Positions 1 through 8,900 of a DNA stretch of 15,882 nt are shown piece by piece (position 1 is the first letter of the stretch; every line of letters starts with the position of its first letter). This stretch comes from an uncultured Aeromonadales bacterium (GTDB taxonomy: Bacteria > Pseudomonadota > Gammaproteobacteria > Enterobacterales > Succinivibrionaceae). The position numbers and the translations under genes are program-made. The stretch lies in assembly GCA_902796095.1 (NCBI GenBank), contig CADBNP010000098.1, positions 1 to 15,882 on the forward strand, given 5' to 3'. The notes under the pieces are model-generated. The model saw only the letters and a list, made by a program, of their open reading frames with translations, was not told the origin of the DNA and made no database searches.

Positions 1-216
1 AACATCTCCGGGATTCTCCGGATCAAGTGACAGAAAATCATAGAAGGTGGACATGGTGAGAGTCTTTCCGAACCGTCTCGGTCTGGTGATGAGCATCACC
101 TTGGCACCGTTATCTTTAAAAACAGTTCTTATAAATGAAGTTTTATCTACATAATAGTTGTTGTTTTCTATTATTTCATTAAAACATTCAATACCAACAC
201 CTATAGATTTCGACAT
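1..216 (-). CDS. AAA-ATPase-like protein (PF09820 type), N-terminal part only
   Basis: This is the first 72 codons of a gene that continues past the left edge. The protein starts MSKSIGVGIECF, followed by the YVDKT motif at residues 22-26 and a degenerate P-loop, ITRPRRFGKTLTMS, at residues 43-56. This arrangement (a short lead, YVDKT, then TRPRRFGKT) is typical of the AAA-ATPase-like family PF09820, whose members usually carry a C-terminal PD-(D/E)XK nuclease-like domain (PF08011); that half is not visible here. The start is supported by AGGTG five bases upstream (222-226). It lies 79 bp downstream of the mechanosensitive channel gene on the same strand. The family is common in several copies in gut and rumen bacteria, and its function is not established. 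The family call is confident; whether the gene is intact cannot be judged from this window. Confidence 0.85.
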   Translation of the reverse strand, partial: MSKSIGVGIECFNEIIENNNYYVDKTSFIRTVFKDNGAKVMLITRPRRFGKTLTMSTFYDFLSLDPENPGDV

Positions 217-295
217 ATTTTCACCTATAATATGACTTGTTTATGTAATTCATTTATAACATCACTGCTGTTATTAAACACTGTTTTCTAATCTA
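217..295. other. Short intergenic gap between the channel gene and the AAA-like gene
   Basis: This AT-rich gap of 79 bp separates the channel stop codon (TAG, 296-298) from the next start on the same strand. It contains only short AT-rich inverted repeats, such as ATAAC/GTTAT with a 9-nt loop on the minus strand, and no GC-rich stem followed by a T run. I therefore cannot support an intrinsic terminator. A TATAAA-like -10 (minus strand, 253-258) exists but has no good -35. The AAA-like gene may be read through from upstream or have a weak promoter here. Confidence 0.4.
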
Positions 296-3200
296 CTAAT
301 TGTCAGCGAGTACATTTTTGTCATCATTAAAACTGCCAAAGCTTGCTACTTTTGCTTCTTTTTCACCGCCGGGAGTTGTTACATAAATATCAATTCCTCT
401 GATCGACATGCGAACCCCCGTATCCCGGAATCGGTTGTACACTGCCTCGTTCAGTGCATCTATACACGGATTGCGATCTTCCGTCCTGGCAACAAAAGCC
501 TTGATCTGAAAATTAAGAACACCATCGTCAAAGCCGGAAAGACAGACAACCGCCTTTGGCTCCGCTATGACATACGGACATTCAGCCACTGCAGCGGCAA
601 GGAGATCCCTCACAACCTTTGAATCTGCACCCTGAGAGCAGGTAATTCGGATCACTATTCTTGAAATGGTATCACTGAGAGTCCAGTTGACCAGCGATGA
701 GGTTATCAGTTTGCGGTTCGGGACAATGTACTCCATGCGATCAAAGTCTGTTATGGTGGTGGCTCTGATCTGAATACGGGTGACCTTGCCGCTGTGTCCG
801 TCAAGAGTAATCGTATCGCCGATGCGAACAGGTCTTTCGAACAGCAGAATGAGGCCGGAAACAAAGTTGGCGAAGATTTCCTGAAGACCGAAACCAAGAC
901 CGACTGACAGAGCTGCTATGAGCCACTGAAGTTTGTCCCAGGATAATCCGAGCCTGTAGGCACAGAAAATGATTCCTGCCCCTATAAACAGATAATTAAG
1001 AACAGTAATCACGGAATAACTGTACTGATTAAGAAGCTTTACCCTCTTGAAAATCAGCATCTTGAGAAATCCGGGGAAATTAAGACATACTATGAATGTA
1101 AGAAAAGCCGCATAAATAACCACAAGCACATCCCATAGCGAAACAGTATGGGATCCTGCAGTATAAAGCACTATATGTCTGAAATAACTTGTAAGATGAA
1201 CAATTTCATCCCAGACAAAGCTGTACATCAGAAAAATACATGCACTGGAGCAGACAAGGCTTATAAACCAGTGGGCCTGCCTGCTTATGTCTTCAACCTC
1301 AACGGCATCAGCTCCGCTTCCCTCCCTGTGTTTGTCCATCAGACTGTGCATAAGCCTGATCCGTCTGGCAGAAAGTCTGACAGTACGAAAAATGCAGCGA
1401 CAGAAAATAAGACTGACATCCACAATAAAAACACTCACGGCAAGATTGGCAGTAAAAACAAGAGCTGTATAGTGATATCCGAAAAAAGTGATACACAGAC
1501 AGACAAACAGAAGAACCGCAAGCAATGTATCATAGAGTCCAGCAAGAAAATTACTGCTGAATGTCAGATGATCCAGAGTTCCACCGTCATAAGTCCACGG
1601 CTTTTCGGTACTGAAGCACAATCCGACAATAAGTCTGAGATAGGAATATAAAAGAACCAGAATCGCAATGAAAAGCAGCAGCTGTCCCAGACAATCTTCC
1701 ACAACAGCGGAAGGATCAAGCTGAATCCACAGATCCAGCATTATCACGGCAATAAAGGTGCGGTAGATCCTCTTTATCCGGCGAAATTCAGAAATATGAA
1801 ATCCCAGTCTGAAATAAAGTTCGTCTATGCCTGCTCTGCTGTGCATCAGGATCAGAGTTTCAGCCACCCATACCGTCAGGAAAATCAGAGGTATGAACAA
1901 ATCATGAGCACCGGTCAGCGGGAAAACAAAAACATTGAACAGCTGAAGAAGCAGAGCAACGGCTGTAGCCGGGATCAGTCCAAGAACAATATAAACCCCC
2001 CATGCCTGCCATACAAGCCAGTGGGAATCATCTCTGGTTCCTATTTTTGATCCCAGAGTTTTCAGCAGATCTGTCAGTCTGCTCCTGAAAACAAGCATGA
2101 GGATCCATACTGCAGAAACAGTCAGCCAGAAGACATGATGCGAAGAAACAGGATACAGATCCGTTGTCCTGAACCGGTCTATCAGTCTGCGGGCATCATC
2201 AAAAGCCCTGACGAAAATACTCCAGTCCATAATTTTTCCGGCTGGAGTCCAGAATTTCTCCTGAAGCAGACTGTCGTTAAAAGTGTGTCTCAGCTGTTCA
2301 TACTGTTCATAAATACGCTTGATTTCAATCAGTTCACCAAGTTGCATTCCGGTTTCACTGTAAAGTTTTGAGATCAGCATCAGTCGATCTGACAGCAGAC
2401 TCTCAAAGATCTTAAGATCAGTGATCTGAAGATTTTCATATCCGGGATATTTTTTCGCAAGATAACTTTTCTCTGCAACAGAAAGACTCTCCAGCTCGTC
2501 GCTCAGCGAATACTGCAGGATCCTCAGTTCTTCAATTCTGGCATCAATGTCAGAAACCTCATCAAGCTCCGGTATCAGTTCGCTCCTTGAAAATAGCTGT
2601 CTTGCAAGAAAAAGTGTTCTTGAAAAGTTTTTAATCTGTACGGCAAGATTTCTCTGAATACGTTTTGCATCATGAAGGTTTGATTCAAGATCAGTTCTGA
2701 GAGTTCCCAGTTCATCCCAGGCACCGTATATGTGCCCAAGACGAAGAGCAAGACTGCGGTTGTCCTGCCTTATTTTTTCAACCGATGCAGGAAAAGAGGA
2801 ATCTGCTCCCGCCCCGCCATAGCGATCCGTGTTCTCACTCAGACGGCGCTCCAGAAGCGCCGCCCTGGACACATTCAGAACACGGTTGGTTTCATCAAGT
2901 ACCTTGCGGGTGCTGATCATAAGATCGCCGTATATACTGAGAAGCTCACCGCTTTTTGAGAGAAGATACTGATAATAGGCTGATCTTGCGTTAATCAGAG
3001 CGTTATATGCAATGATCGCAGACAGCTCAGCCACCGAACCATCATCAGTCGCAGTTTTCGGAATTTCCAGAGCATGCTCCCTGGACTTTGAAGACAGACT
3101 TCTTAATTCATCAAGCCTTGTCCCAAGATCCTGGAGATAATTGAGGCAGTCCTCCCTGCTTTTCTGAAGCTGAACTATTTTTGACTGTATTTTTTCCACA

Positions 3201-3565
3201 TCAAGTTTTTTCAGCTCCCTGAGAAGAGCTGCATTCTCTCTGTGGATTTTTGCAAATTCAGCCTGCTTGAGCTGCCGGATATTTTCAATATACCCGGATG
3301 TCTGTGCCATCCGGTTTTCAAGGATAATAATCTCCTCGGAACTTTTCAGAGCCTCGCTGTAGCTCTTATGACCGGGGTTGTTCTCATCAGCTGCAAGTGC
3401 ACGAAGTTCGCCCATGGTAAGACCGATGCCTGCCGGATCATAGGATGAATCGTCGGCAGCTGCCGTGCGGATCGAAAAAAAGAACAGAAAAAAGTACAGC
3501 AGAAACAGCAGTCCCCTGCTGAAGATATTTCCGGCAAAACCGGATAAAGCCGCCGAATTCAACAT
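296..3565 (-). CDS. Large MscS-superfamily mechanosensitive channel, MscK/MscM type
   Basis: This 1089-residue inner-membrane protein is probably a tension-gated channel that releases solutes on osmotic downshock. A signal peptide (residues 1-37, hydrophobic run 19-32, likely cleavage after TAAA) is followed by a long periplasmic coiled-coil-rich region (about 50-460). Roughly eight hydrophobic segments come next (about 476-830), and then the MscS core. The pore helix and hallmark WLIAALSVGLGFGLQEIF (881-898) and FERPVRIGD (909-917) are intact, and the beta domain reads ATTITDFDRMEYIVPN (935-950). Its length and layout match E. coli MscK (1120) and MscM (1107) rather than small MscS; I cannot decide between the two, so no symbol is given. 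AGGA lies 7 nt before the ATG. It sits 121 bp downstream of recD on the same strand and may be partly co-transcribed with it. A hydrophilic tail of about 25 residues follows the MscS domain. Confidence 0.93.
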   Translation of the reverse strand: MLNSAALSGFAGNIFSRGLLFLLYFFLFFFSIRTAAADDSSYDPAGIGLTMGELRALAADENNPGHKSYSEALKSSEEIIILENRMAQTSGYIENIRQLKQAEFAKIHRENAALLRELKKLDVEKIQSKIVQLQKSREDCLNYLQDLGTRLDELRSLSSKSREHALEIPKTATDDGSVAELSAIIAYNALINARSAYYQYLLSKSGELLSIYGDLMISTRKVLDETNRVLNVSRAALLERRLSENTDRYGGAGADSSFPASVEKIRQDNRSLALRLGHIYGAWDELGTLRTDLESNLHDAKRIQRNLAVQIKNFSRTLFLARQLFSRSELIPELDEVSDIDARIEELRILQYSLSDELESLSVAEKSYLAKKYPGYENLQITDLKIFESLLSDRLMLISKLYSETGMQLGELIEIKRIYEQYEQLRHTFNDSLLQEKFWTPAGKIMDWSIFVRAFDDARRLIDRFRTTDLYPVSSHHVFWLTVSAVWILMLVFRSRLTDLLKTLGSKIGTRDDSHWLVWQAWGVYIVLGLIPATAVALLLQLFNVFVFPLTGAHDLFIPLIFLTVWVAETLILMHSRAGIDELYFRLGFHISEFRRIKRIYRTFIAVIMLDLWIQLDPSAVVEDCLGQLLLFIAILVLLYSYLRLIVGLCFSTEKPWTYDGGTLDHLTFSSNFLAGLYDTLLAVLLFVCLCITFFGYHYTALVFTANLAVSVFIVDVSLIFCRCIFRTVRLSARRIRLMHSLMDKHREGSGADAVEVEDISRQAHWFISLVCSSACIFLMYSFVWDEIVHLTSYFRHIVLYTAGSHTVSLWDVLVVIYAAFLTFIVCLNFPGFLKMLIFKRVKLLNQYSYSVITVLNYLFIGAGIIFCAYRLGLSWDKLQWLIAALSVGLGFGLQEIFANFVSGLILLFERPVRIGDTITLDGHSGKVTRIQIRATTITDFDRMEYIVPNRKLITSSLVNWTLSDTISRIVIRITCSQGADSKVVRDLLAAAVAECPYVIAEPKAVVCLSGFDDGVLNFQIKAFVARTEDRNPCIDALNEAVYNRFRDTGVRMSIRGIDIYVTTPGGEKEAKVASFGSFNDDKNVLADN

Positions 3566-3686
3566 ATTCCAATCCTGTTCAGCTGATCACCTGACACTGC
3601 AACGGCAAAAAGTCACATCCACCGGCAGGGCTGCAGCAAAAAATATACCTTTTACAGCAGCTGCAGAACAGTGCTTTATGCCATTC
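3566..3686. other. recD to channel gene spacer with a 7-bp inverted repeat
   Basis: The 121-bp spacer contains CTGCAGC (3631-3637) and GCTGCAG (3660-3666), a perfect 7-bp inverted repeat with a 22-nt loop. In the minus-strand transcript the loop carries a run of U, but no U tract follows the stem, so it does not look like an intrinsic terminator. On the minus strand a TATATT sequence within the loop could be a -10 for the channel gene, but I see no convincing -35. The spacer is consistent with either read-through from recBCD or a weak internal promoter. Confidence 0.35.
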
Positions 3687-5969
3687 TTATTCTCCTGCTT
3701 CATCTCCCAAATTCTTAAGCAGCCTCTGCTCCAGATTACTGCAGCGCATTATCTGACGGGCACACTGCCTGGTGAAGTTTTCAGGATCATAGATCATGGT
3801 AACAGTTTTTCTTGCTCTTGTGATACCTGTATAGAGAATTTCTCTGGTTATAAACGAACTGTCCTTTTCCTGGGACAGGATCAGAACATGATCCGCCTCG
3901 GATCCCTGGGATTTATGAATTGTCATGGCATACGCCGGCTCAAAATCTGACAGTACGGAGGTAGGATAGTAACGGTAGGAACCGTCTGACATCCGGAACA
4001 GCACTCTGAGCTCGCTGTCGTCACTGCTGTAGGGATCCTTAAGGGTGATGCCAATATCGCCGTTGAAGAGGTTAAGGGCATAGTTGTTTCTGGTAATCAT
4101 CACCGGCAGTCCCGGATACCAGGAGGCAGATCCGCCGTGCCTCCATCGTGCGTTTTTCCCGCCCTTTCTGAAGAATATTTCCTCGTAGATCTGATTTACT
4201 GAAGTAACGCCGAAAGCTGTTTCTCTGTTTGTGCAAAGCACCCGGAAATTGTCAAAATACCTGAACAGTTCTCCGGCTTTCAGCTCATTCTCTCTGAGAG
4301 AAAGATCTGCTTCTATACCGGCTGATTCTTCCCACAGCTTATCATAGCCGCGAATTCTGCCCAGAAAATCCTTCAGTCTTGAAACGGCATCAACCTTGCC
4401 TGAAAAATCAGCAAGCTTAATACCGTAGGTTTTTCCCTCTGCATCCTCTGAATTCCAGATCTTTGATTTTTGATCAGCGGGATTAAAAGACTCCAGAAGA
4501 GATTCTATCCCTTCAAGATTTTGTTTAGTCTTCGATCCTCCGCTGTTGACCCAGGCTGCCAGCTTTCCTATCCCCTTGCTGCCGTCAAACCGGTGGCTTT
4601 TTACAAGTCTTACCGCATTGTCTGAAATATTTTCACTGTCGGAAAAATTATCCGGGAGGAAATTATTTTTTAACGCATCACTGATTTTTCTGTTTTCACC
4701 GAGAAACGCCCTGCACAGATCACCGAAAATGCTGCCGGCCTCCACCGACGGAAGCTGATTCTGATCTCCCAGCAGAATAACCTTGCAGCCATCCTTTAAT
4801 GCCCGAAGAAGATTATAGAAATTTTCAATATCAAGCATTGAAGCTTCATCAACTATTATCACATTGCATGACAGCGGATTGTCATGATTATATCTGCAGT
4901 GGCCGGAAGGACTGATGCCTATAAGCTTATGTATGGTTGATGCCTCGGCAGGAACAATGGAGTACAGCTCACCGGCGGTTTTTGTTATTCCTTCCTCGCC
5001 TAGACGGACTGACAGTTTTTCAAGTATCCCGTTCTTCTCCGCCCTGAATCCGTCAAGAGATCTGCGGATGGACTCCTTCATACGGTTGGCCGCCTTTCCG
5101 GTAGGTGCGGCGAGACTTATCATCAGATTCTCGCTGCTGTCGGCAAAAAGACATTCCATCAGAAGCAGCAGCTTAACCACAGTCGTGGTCTTTCCTGTTC
5201 CAGGTCCTCCGGTAATGACGGAGAAATTACTGAGGCATGATACGGCAACGGCACACTTCTGAAGATCCGGTTCTTCACTGCCGTCATTTCCAAACAGTAT
5301 ATTCAGATAATCTCTGATGCGTTCAGTTTTCCCGCTGCTTTCATCCCTGGAAAGTCCTTTCTCCAGAATAAGACCGGTTCCCGGTCTTCCGTTTCTGCTT
5401 ATGTAGTCAGCAATAAATGTTTCCTCATTGTACAGTCTTGCATAATACAGGTGGGAATTGTCATAAAGCACAAAAGGGGCATCCCGGATCAGATCTCTTT
5501 TCCCTGAATCGGAGCTGATACGCAGCAGAAAACTTTCAGGAATTCTGTCAAAGCAGCATGCGGCATCGTCCTCCGGAAGTACCATCTTCCAGATGGAATT
5601 AAATCTTTCAAGTTCTTCCTTTTTTAATTCATCCGGATTATCAGACTTCATAAAAAATTTTGATTTATAGTTATTGGATATGAACTGTTCTCCCATTCTG
5701 GAGACTATTTCCAGAAGTCTGCTCCGTTCCAGCGGAATACATACATTCTGCCTGGTATAGGAATACTGCAGGAGCACAGTAAGAGCAGCGAAGCCGGTAT
5801 ACTTGTCAAGTTCTTCACTGATATCCCCTGAACTGTCACTGCCGGATATGCCGTTACCATGTATAAGCTCATCTCTGAGAAGAGATGCGAATTCAGAAGG
5901 GTAGATTACAATGGACGGATCAAGATATTCCATTGATTTCAGAGATGTTAGAAATTCATCAAATTTCAT
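3687..5969 (-). CDS. recD: RecD, 5'-3' helicase subunit of RecBCD (exonuclease V)
   Basis: RecD is the superfamily 1B motor that moves 5'-3' on one strand of a DNA end within RecBCD and enables the fast, Chi-regulated nuclease. All helicase motifs are present: Walker A GGPGTGKT (254-261), Ia LAAPTGKAA (286-294), Walker B IIVDEAS (371-377), III LLGDQNQLPSVEAG (399-412), KSHRF and GIGKLAAWVNSGG (457-478), FNGDIGI (635-641), AMTIHKSQGSEADH (681-694) and YTGITRARK (713-721). It is 760 residues against 608 in E. coli; the extra length is spread over the N-terminal domain and the linkers between motifs. The start overlaps the recB stop (ATGA), which suggests translational coupling, and a near-perfect AAAGGAGG (5977-5984) lies 7 nt upstream. 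It is the last gene of the recCBD unit. Confidence 0.98.
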   Translation of the reverse strand: MKFDEFLTSLKSMEYLDPSIVIYPSEFASLLRDELIHGNGISGSDSSGDISEELDKYTGFAALTVLLQYSYTRQNVCIPLERSRLLEIVSRMGEQFISNNYKSKFFMKSDNPDELKKEELERFNSIWKMVLPEDDAACCFDRIPESFLLRISSDSGKRDLIRDAPFVLYDNSHLYYARLYNEETFIADYISRNGRPGTGLILEKGLSRDESSGKTERIRDYLNILFGNDGSEEPDLQKCAVAVSCLSNFSVITGGPGTGKTTTVVKLLLLMECLFADSSENLMISLAAPTGKAANRMKESIRRSLDGFRAEKNGILEKLSVRLGEEGITKTAGELYSIVPAEASTIHKLIGISPSGHCRYNHDNPLSCNVIIVDEASMLDIENFYNLLRALKDGCKVILLGDQNQLPSVEAGSIFGDLCRAFLGENRKISDALKNNFLPDNFSDSENISDNAVRLVKSHRFDGSKGIGKLAAWVNSGGSKTKQNLEGIESLLESFNPADQKSKIWNSEDAEGKTYGIKLADFSGKVDAVSRLKDFLGRIRGYDKLWEESAGIEADLSLRENELKAGELFRYFDNFRVLCTNRETAFGVTSVNQIYEEIFFRKGGKNARWRHGGSASWYPGLPVMITRNNYALNLFNGDIGITLKDPYSSDDSELRVLFRMSDGSYRYYPTSVLSDFEPAYAMTIHKSQGSEADHVLILSQEKDSSFITREILYTGITRARKTVTMIYDPENFTRQCARQIMRCSNLEQRLLKNLGDEAGE

Positions 5970-5984
5970 TCCTGCTCCTCCTTT
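5966..5984 (-). promoter_or_regulatory. recB/recD ATGA overlap with strong Shine-Dalgarno
   Basis: The recD start ATG (5967-5969) overlaps the recB stop TGA (5966-5968). A strong Shine-Dalgarno AAAGGAGG (minus strand, 5977-5984), spaced 7 nt from the ATG, lies inside the last recB codons. Such junctions usually couple translation and keep subunit ratios fixed, which fits a complex that needs RecB and RecD in equal amounts. Confidence 0.85.
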
Positions 5985-8900
5985 CCGCTGTAGCTGAAAA
6001 TCCTGTCAACATGTTCTATAAATCCGTTACCAAGCTCTGCGAGATTCCTGTAGAATCCTCCGGTGGCTGAATACGAACCGCCAGGTTTGCCCGTACCGGA
6101 CGTTCGACAGTTTTCATCAATACCGCGAATAAACAGATACATAACACCGCCGAACTGTTTCTCAAAATCAAAATTGCTGACCCTGCTCTTCAGGAACCGC
6201 CAGGCGGCCAGGGTATAAATCACATACTGCATATCGTAGCGGTTTTCTATCACCTTGCCGGCCATGTTTCCCTCATTGTAGTCTATGCTGTTGCCGGATA
6301 TGAAATTAGACTTGTAGTCAACCACATAGTACTTTCCTCCATATTCAAAGAACAGATCGATAACACCGCTGAGGTATCCGGTAATTTCACCGATGTCGCC
6401 GATCTCTCCGATATCAGGCCACTTCTTCTGCTCTGCCAGCTCCTTAAGGTAGTCGTTCAGATATTTAAGATGAAGTTTTCCGAGGCTGAAGGTGAAACTG
6501 ACCTCCGGCAGCTTTTTTTCCGGTGAAATATCACAGAGACGGAACTTTACGCCGCCGAAATTCAGAGGAGTCTGAGTAATCAGTTCAAACCAGCTGCTGA
6601 GACATTCTATGCCTTCCTGCTCCTTCCACTTCTTCAGAGTCGCCGAGTTTGCAAAATAACTGAAACTGACCTCCTTCTGCATTCTCTCCCGAAGTTTTGC
6701 AGGATAGTCCGGCTCTCCGTCAAAGAAAGGAATAACCTCCAGAATATGATGAAGAAAAGTACCCGATGCACTGCCATGAGGAAAATGAAAACGATCAATC
6801 TGGTAATTCCTGATCTGTGCATCCTCAGGCATCTCATCTGAAGTTGCCGGTTCATCATCCTTTGCCAGCACAGGTGTAAATCTGGCGGCAGCTGCCGAGC
6901 TGTGACCGCACAGCGAGCTGTATGAGGTGATCCTCCATGAGCGATCTATCCGGCCGTTAAATTCAGCAGCACAAAGTTTATCCGGAGATAAGGATGTTTC
7001 CTCATAAACACTAAATCTGGCATATTCCTCTGTATCACCGGAACTACCGGATTCTTTCGAACCCGGATTAAGTTCAATACACTCAAACCTGTGATTTTCC
7101 TGACACGTGTCTTCCTGAGATTTCATCTCTTCAAGAAACATATTCCAGTAGTCGACGGTTTCATACAGAACTTCCTTTTCTTCCTCTTTGCCTCTGACTT
7201 TGATCTTGACCTTATTGAATACATCACCATACCTGCGATTCAGCAGTTCCCACAGGTAGCCGTGACCGGAATTACTGCCGGCAGTTCCCTTTCCGTTGTT
7301 TCTTGTATCAATCCAGTTGATGTGACGGGCTCTGGTAAGAGCAACATAGAGAAGTCTGATAAATTCATCTTTCTTTTCGCCTTCTGATTCCGGAGGAACC
7401 CGTTCACCATTAAAATCATCAGTTATCACCCGGAAAACATTCTGAACATCTCCGTCATTCTCCTTATGATAGGAAAAGAGCGGAATGCTGCTTGTATTTT
7501 TGCTCCTGGAACTGTCCTTCGAATAGGAGAGAAATGAATTTATGACTACAGGATATTCCAGTCCCTTGGAAGAAAAAATTGTCACAATTCTTACAACATC
7601 CTTCTGACTTTCAGCCCTGATTTTTTCCTCATCCTCACTGTCAGGCGTACTGTCATCGGTATCTCCTGTTTTCAGCCTGCTGAACCAGTTAAAAACAGCA
7701 TACTTTGACGGTAGCTCCGTGGCCTTCCTCTGAATTATTTCAGCAAGATGCATAATATTGGTCAGCAGTCTTGCACCGTCAGATCTGAACTTCAGTCTGG
7801 AAGGAAGCATAATGAACGGAGCAAAAATAAACCTGTAAAATGCGGCCATAAAGCTCTGGGAATTCCAGATATCATGACACTCTCTGAGAAGAAGAATAAA
7901 CTCGGAGAATTCTGACGATGCCCGGAAATACCGATCCATTTCCTCCATGGATTTCTGCATCAGCGGACATGTAATCAGAGCTTTTATTCCATCCTGTTCC
8001 GACGGAAAAACAACAGCTCTGAGAAAAAATTCCATGAACTGAGCTTCCGGTTTGCGGGACTTCACGGAATTTCTGTCTGAAAGATAAACAGATTTTATCC
8101 CGTACCCGGCCAGATAACCGGAAACTTTGCCGGCATCAGTTTTGGTACGAACCAGAACTGCAATTTCGGAAGGTTTTACGGAATCAAGAGAATATTTTCG
8201 GTTTTTATACGCAAGAATGACGCCGGAGCTGTCACTTTCATTCTTCAGCAGTTCAGCCCGGCAGCATTCGGTAAGAAGGTAGTATACGTTGCGGGCAGCA
8301 AACTCTTCGGTATAGTGCTCTTCACCGGAGGAATAGATCAGTCCGGGAAAAATCTCGGCATCACCATGATCCGCATCTACAGTTCCACTTTCCCATGCAC
8401 TCTTTTTGATTCTGTGAACATACAGTACATCAGGATGCTCCCTATCCTTCGAATCCGGAAATGCGGAATCAACAAATCTTATGGATTTTTCCGTGGCGGA
8501 ATCACGGTAGTCAAACAATGTCCGGCCGTCATCTTTAACAGAAAACAGAGCGTTTACAAAATTAACCACATCAGTATCAGATCTGTAGTTCGTGGCCAGA
8601 TTATATTTTTTACCGCCAGCTTTACCGCTGCTCTGTCCTGAAATCTGATCTCTTGCCTCAAGGTATGTATAGACATCAGCCTGACGGAAAGCATAAATGG
8701 CCTGCTTGGGATCACCTACAATAAAAAGCTTTGCCTGCTTTAAGGGATCATCCAGATAAACACGTTTAAAAATTCTGTACTGCGGCGAGCTTGTATCCTG
8801 GAACTCGTCAATAATCGCCACAGGATACTCCCGGCGAATATTGTCCAGGAGCTTCTCTGCCGTAGGACCGGCAGATTCAGATACCGCAGTGGCAAGATCC

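Noticed and set aside
217..295. Possible intrinsic terminator after the channel gene
   Set aside because: Only 5-bp AT-rich inverted repeats are present, without a GC-rich stem and following T run.
1148..1651. 167-codon plus-strand frame opposite the channel gene
   Set aside because: It is antisense to transmembrane-coding sequence with a low-complexity Lys/Asn/Ser composition, and is best explained as a shadow of the real gene.
3465..3950. 161-codon plus-strand frame across the recD/channel junction
   Set aside because: It is antisense to the recD 3' end and the channel signal peptide, has no recognisable domain, and the codon pattern fits the minus-strand genes.
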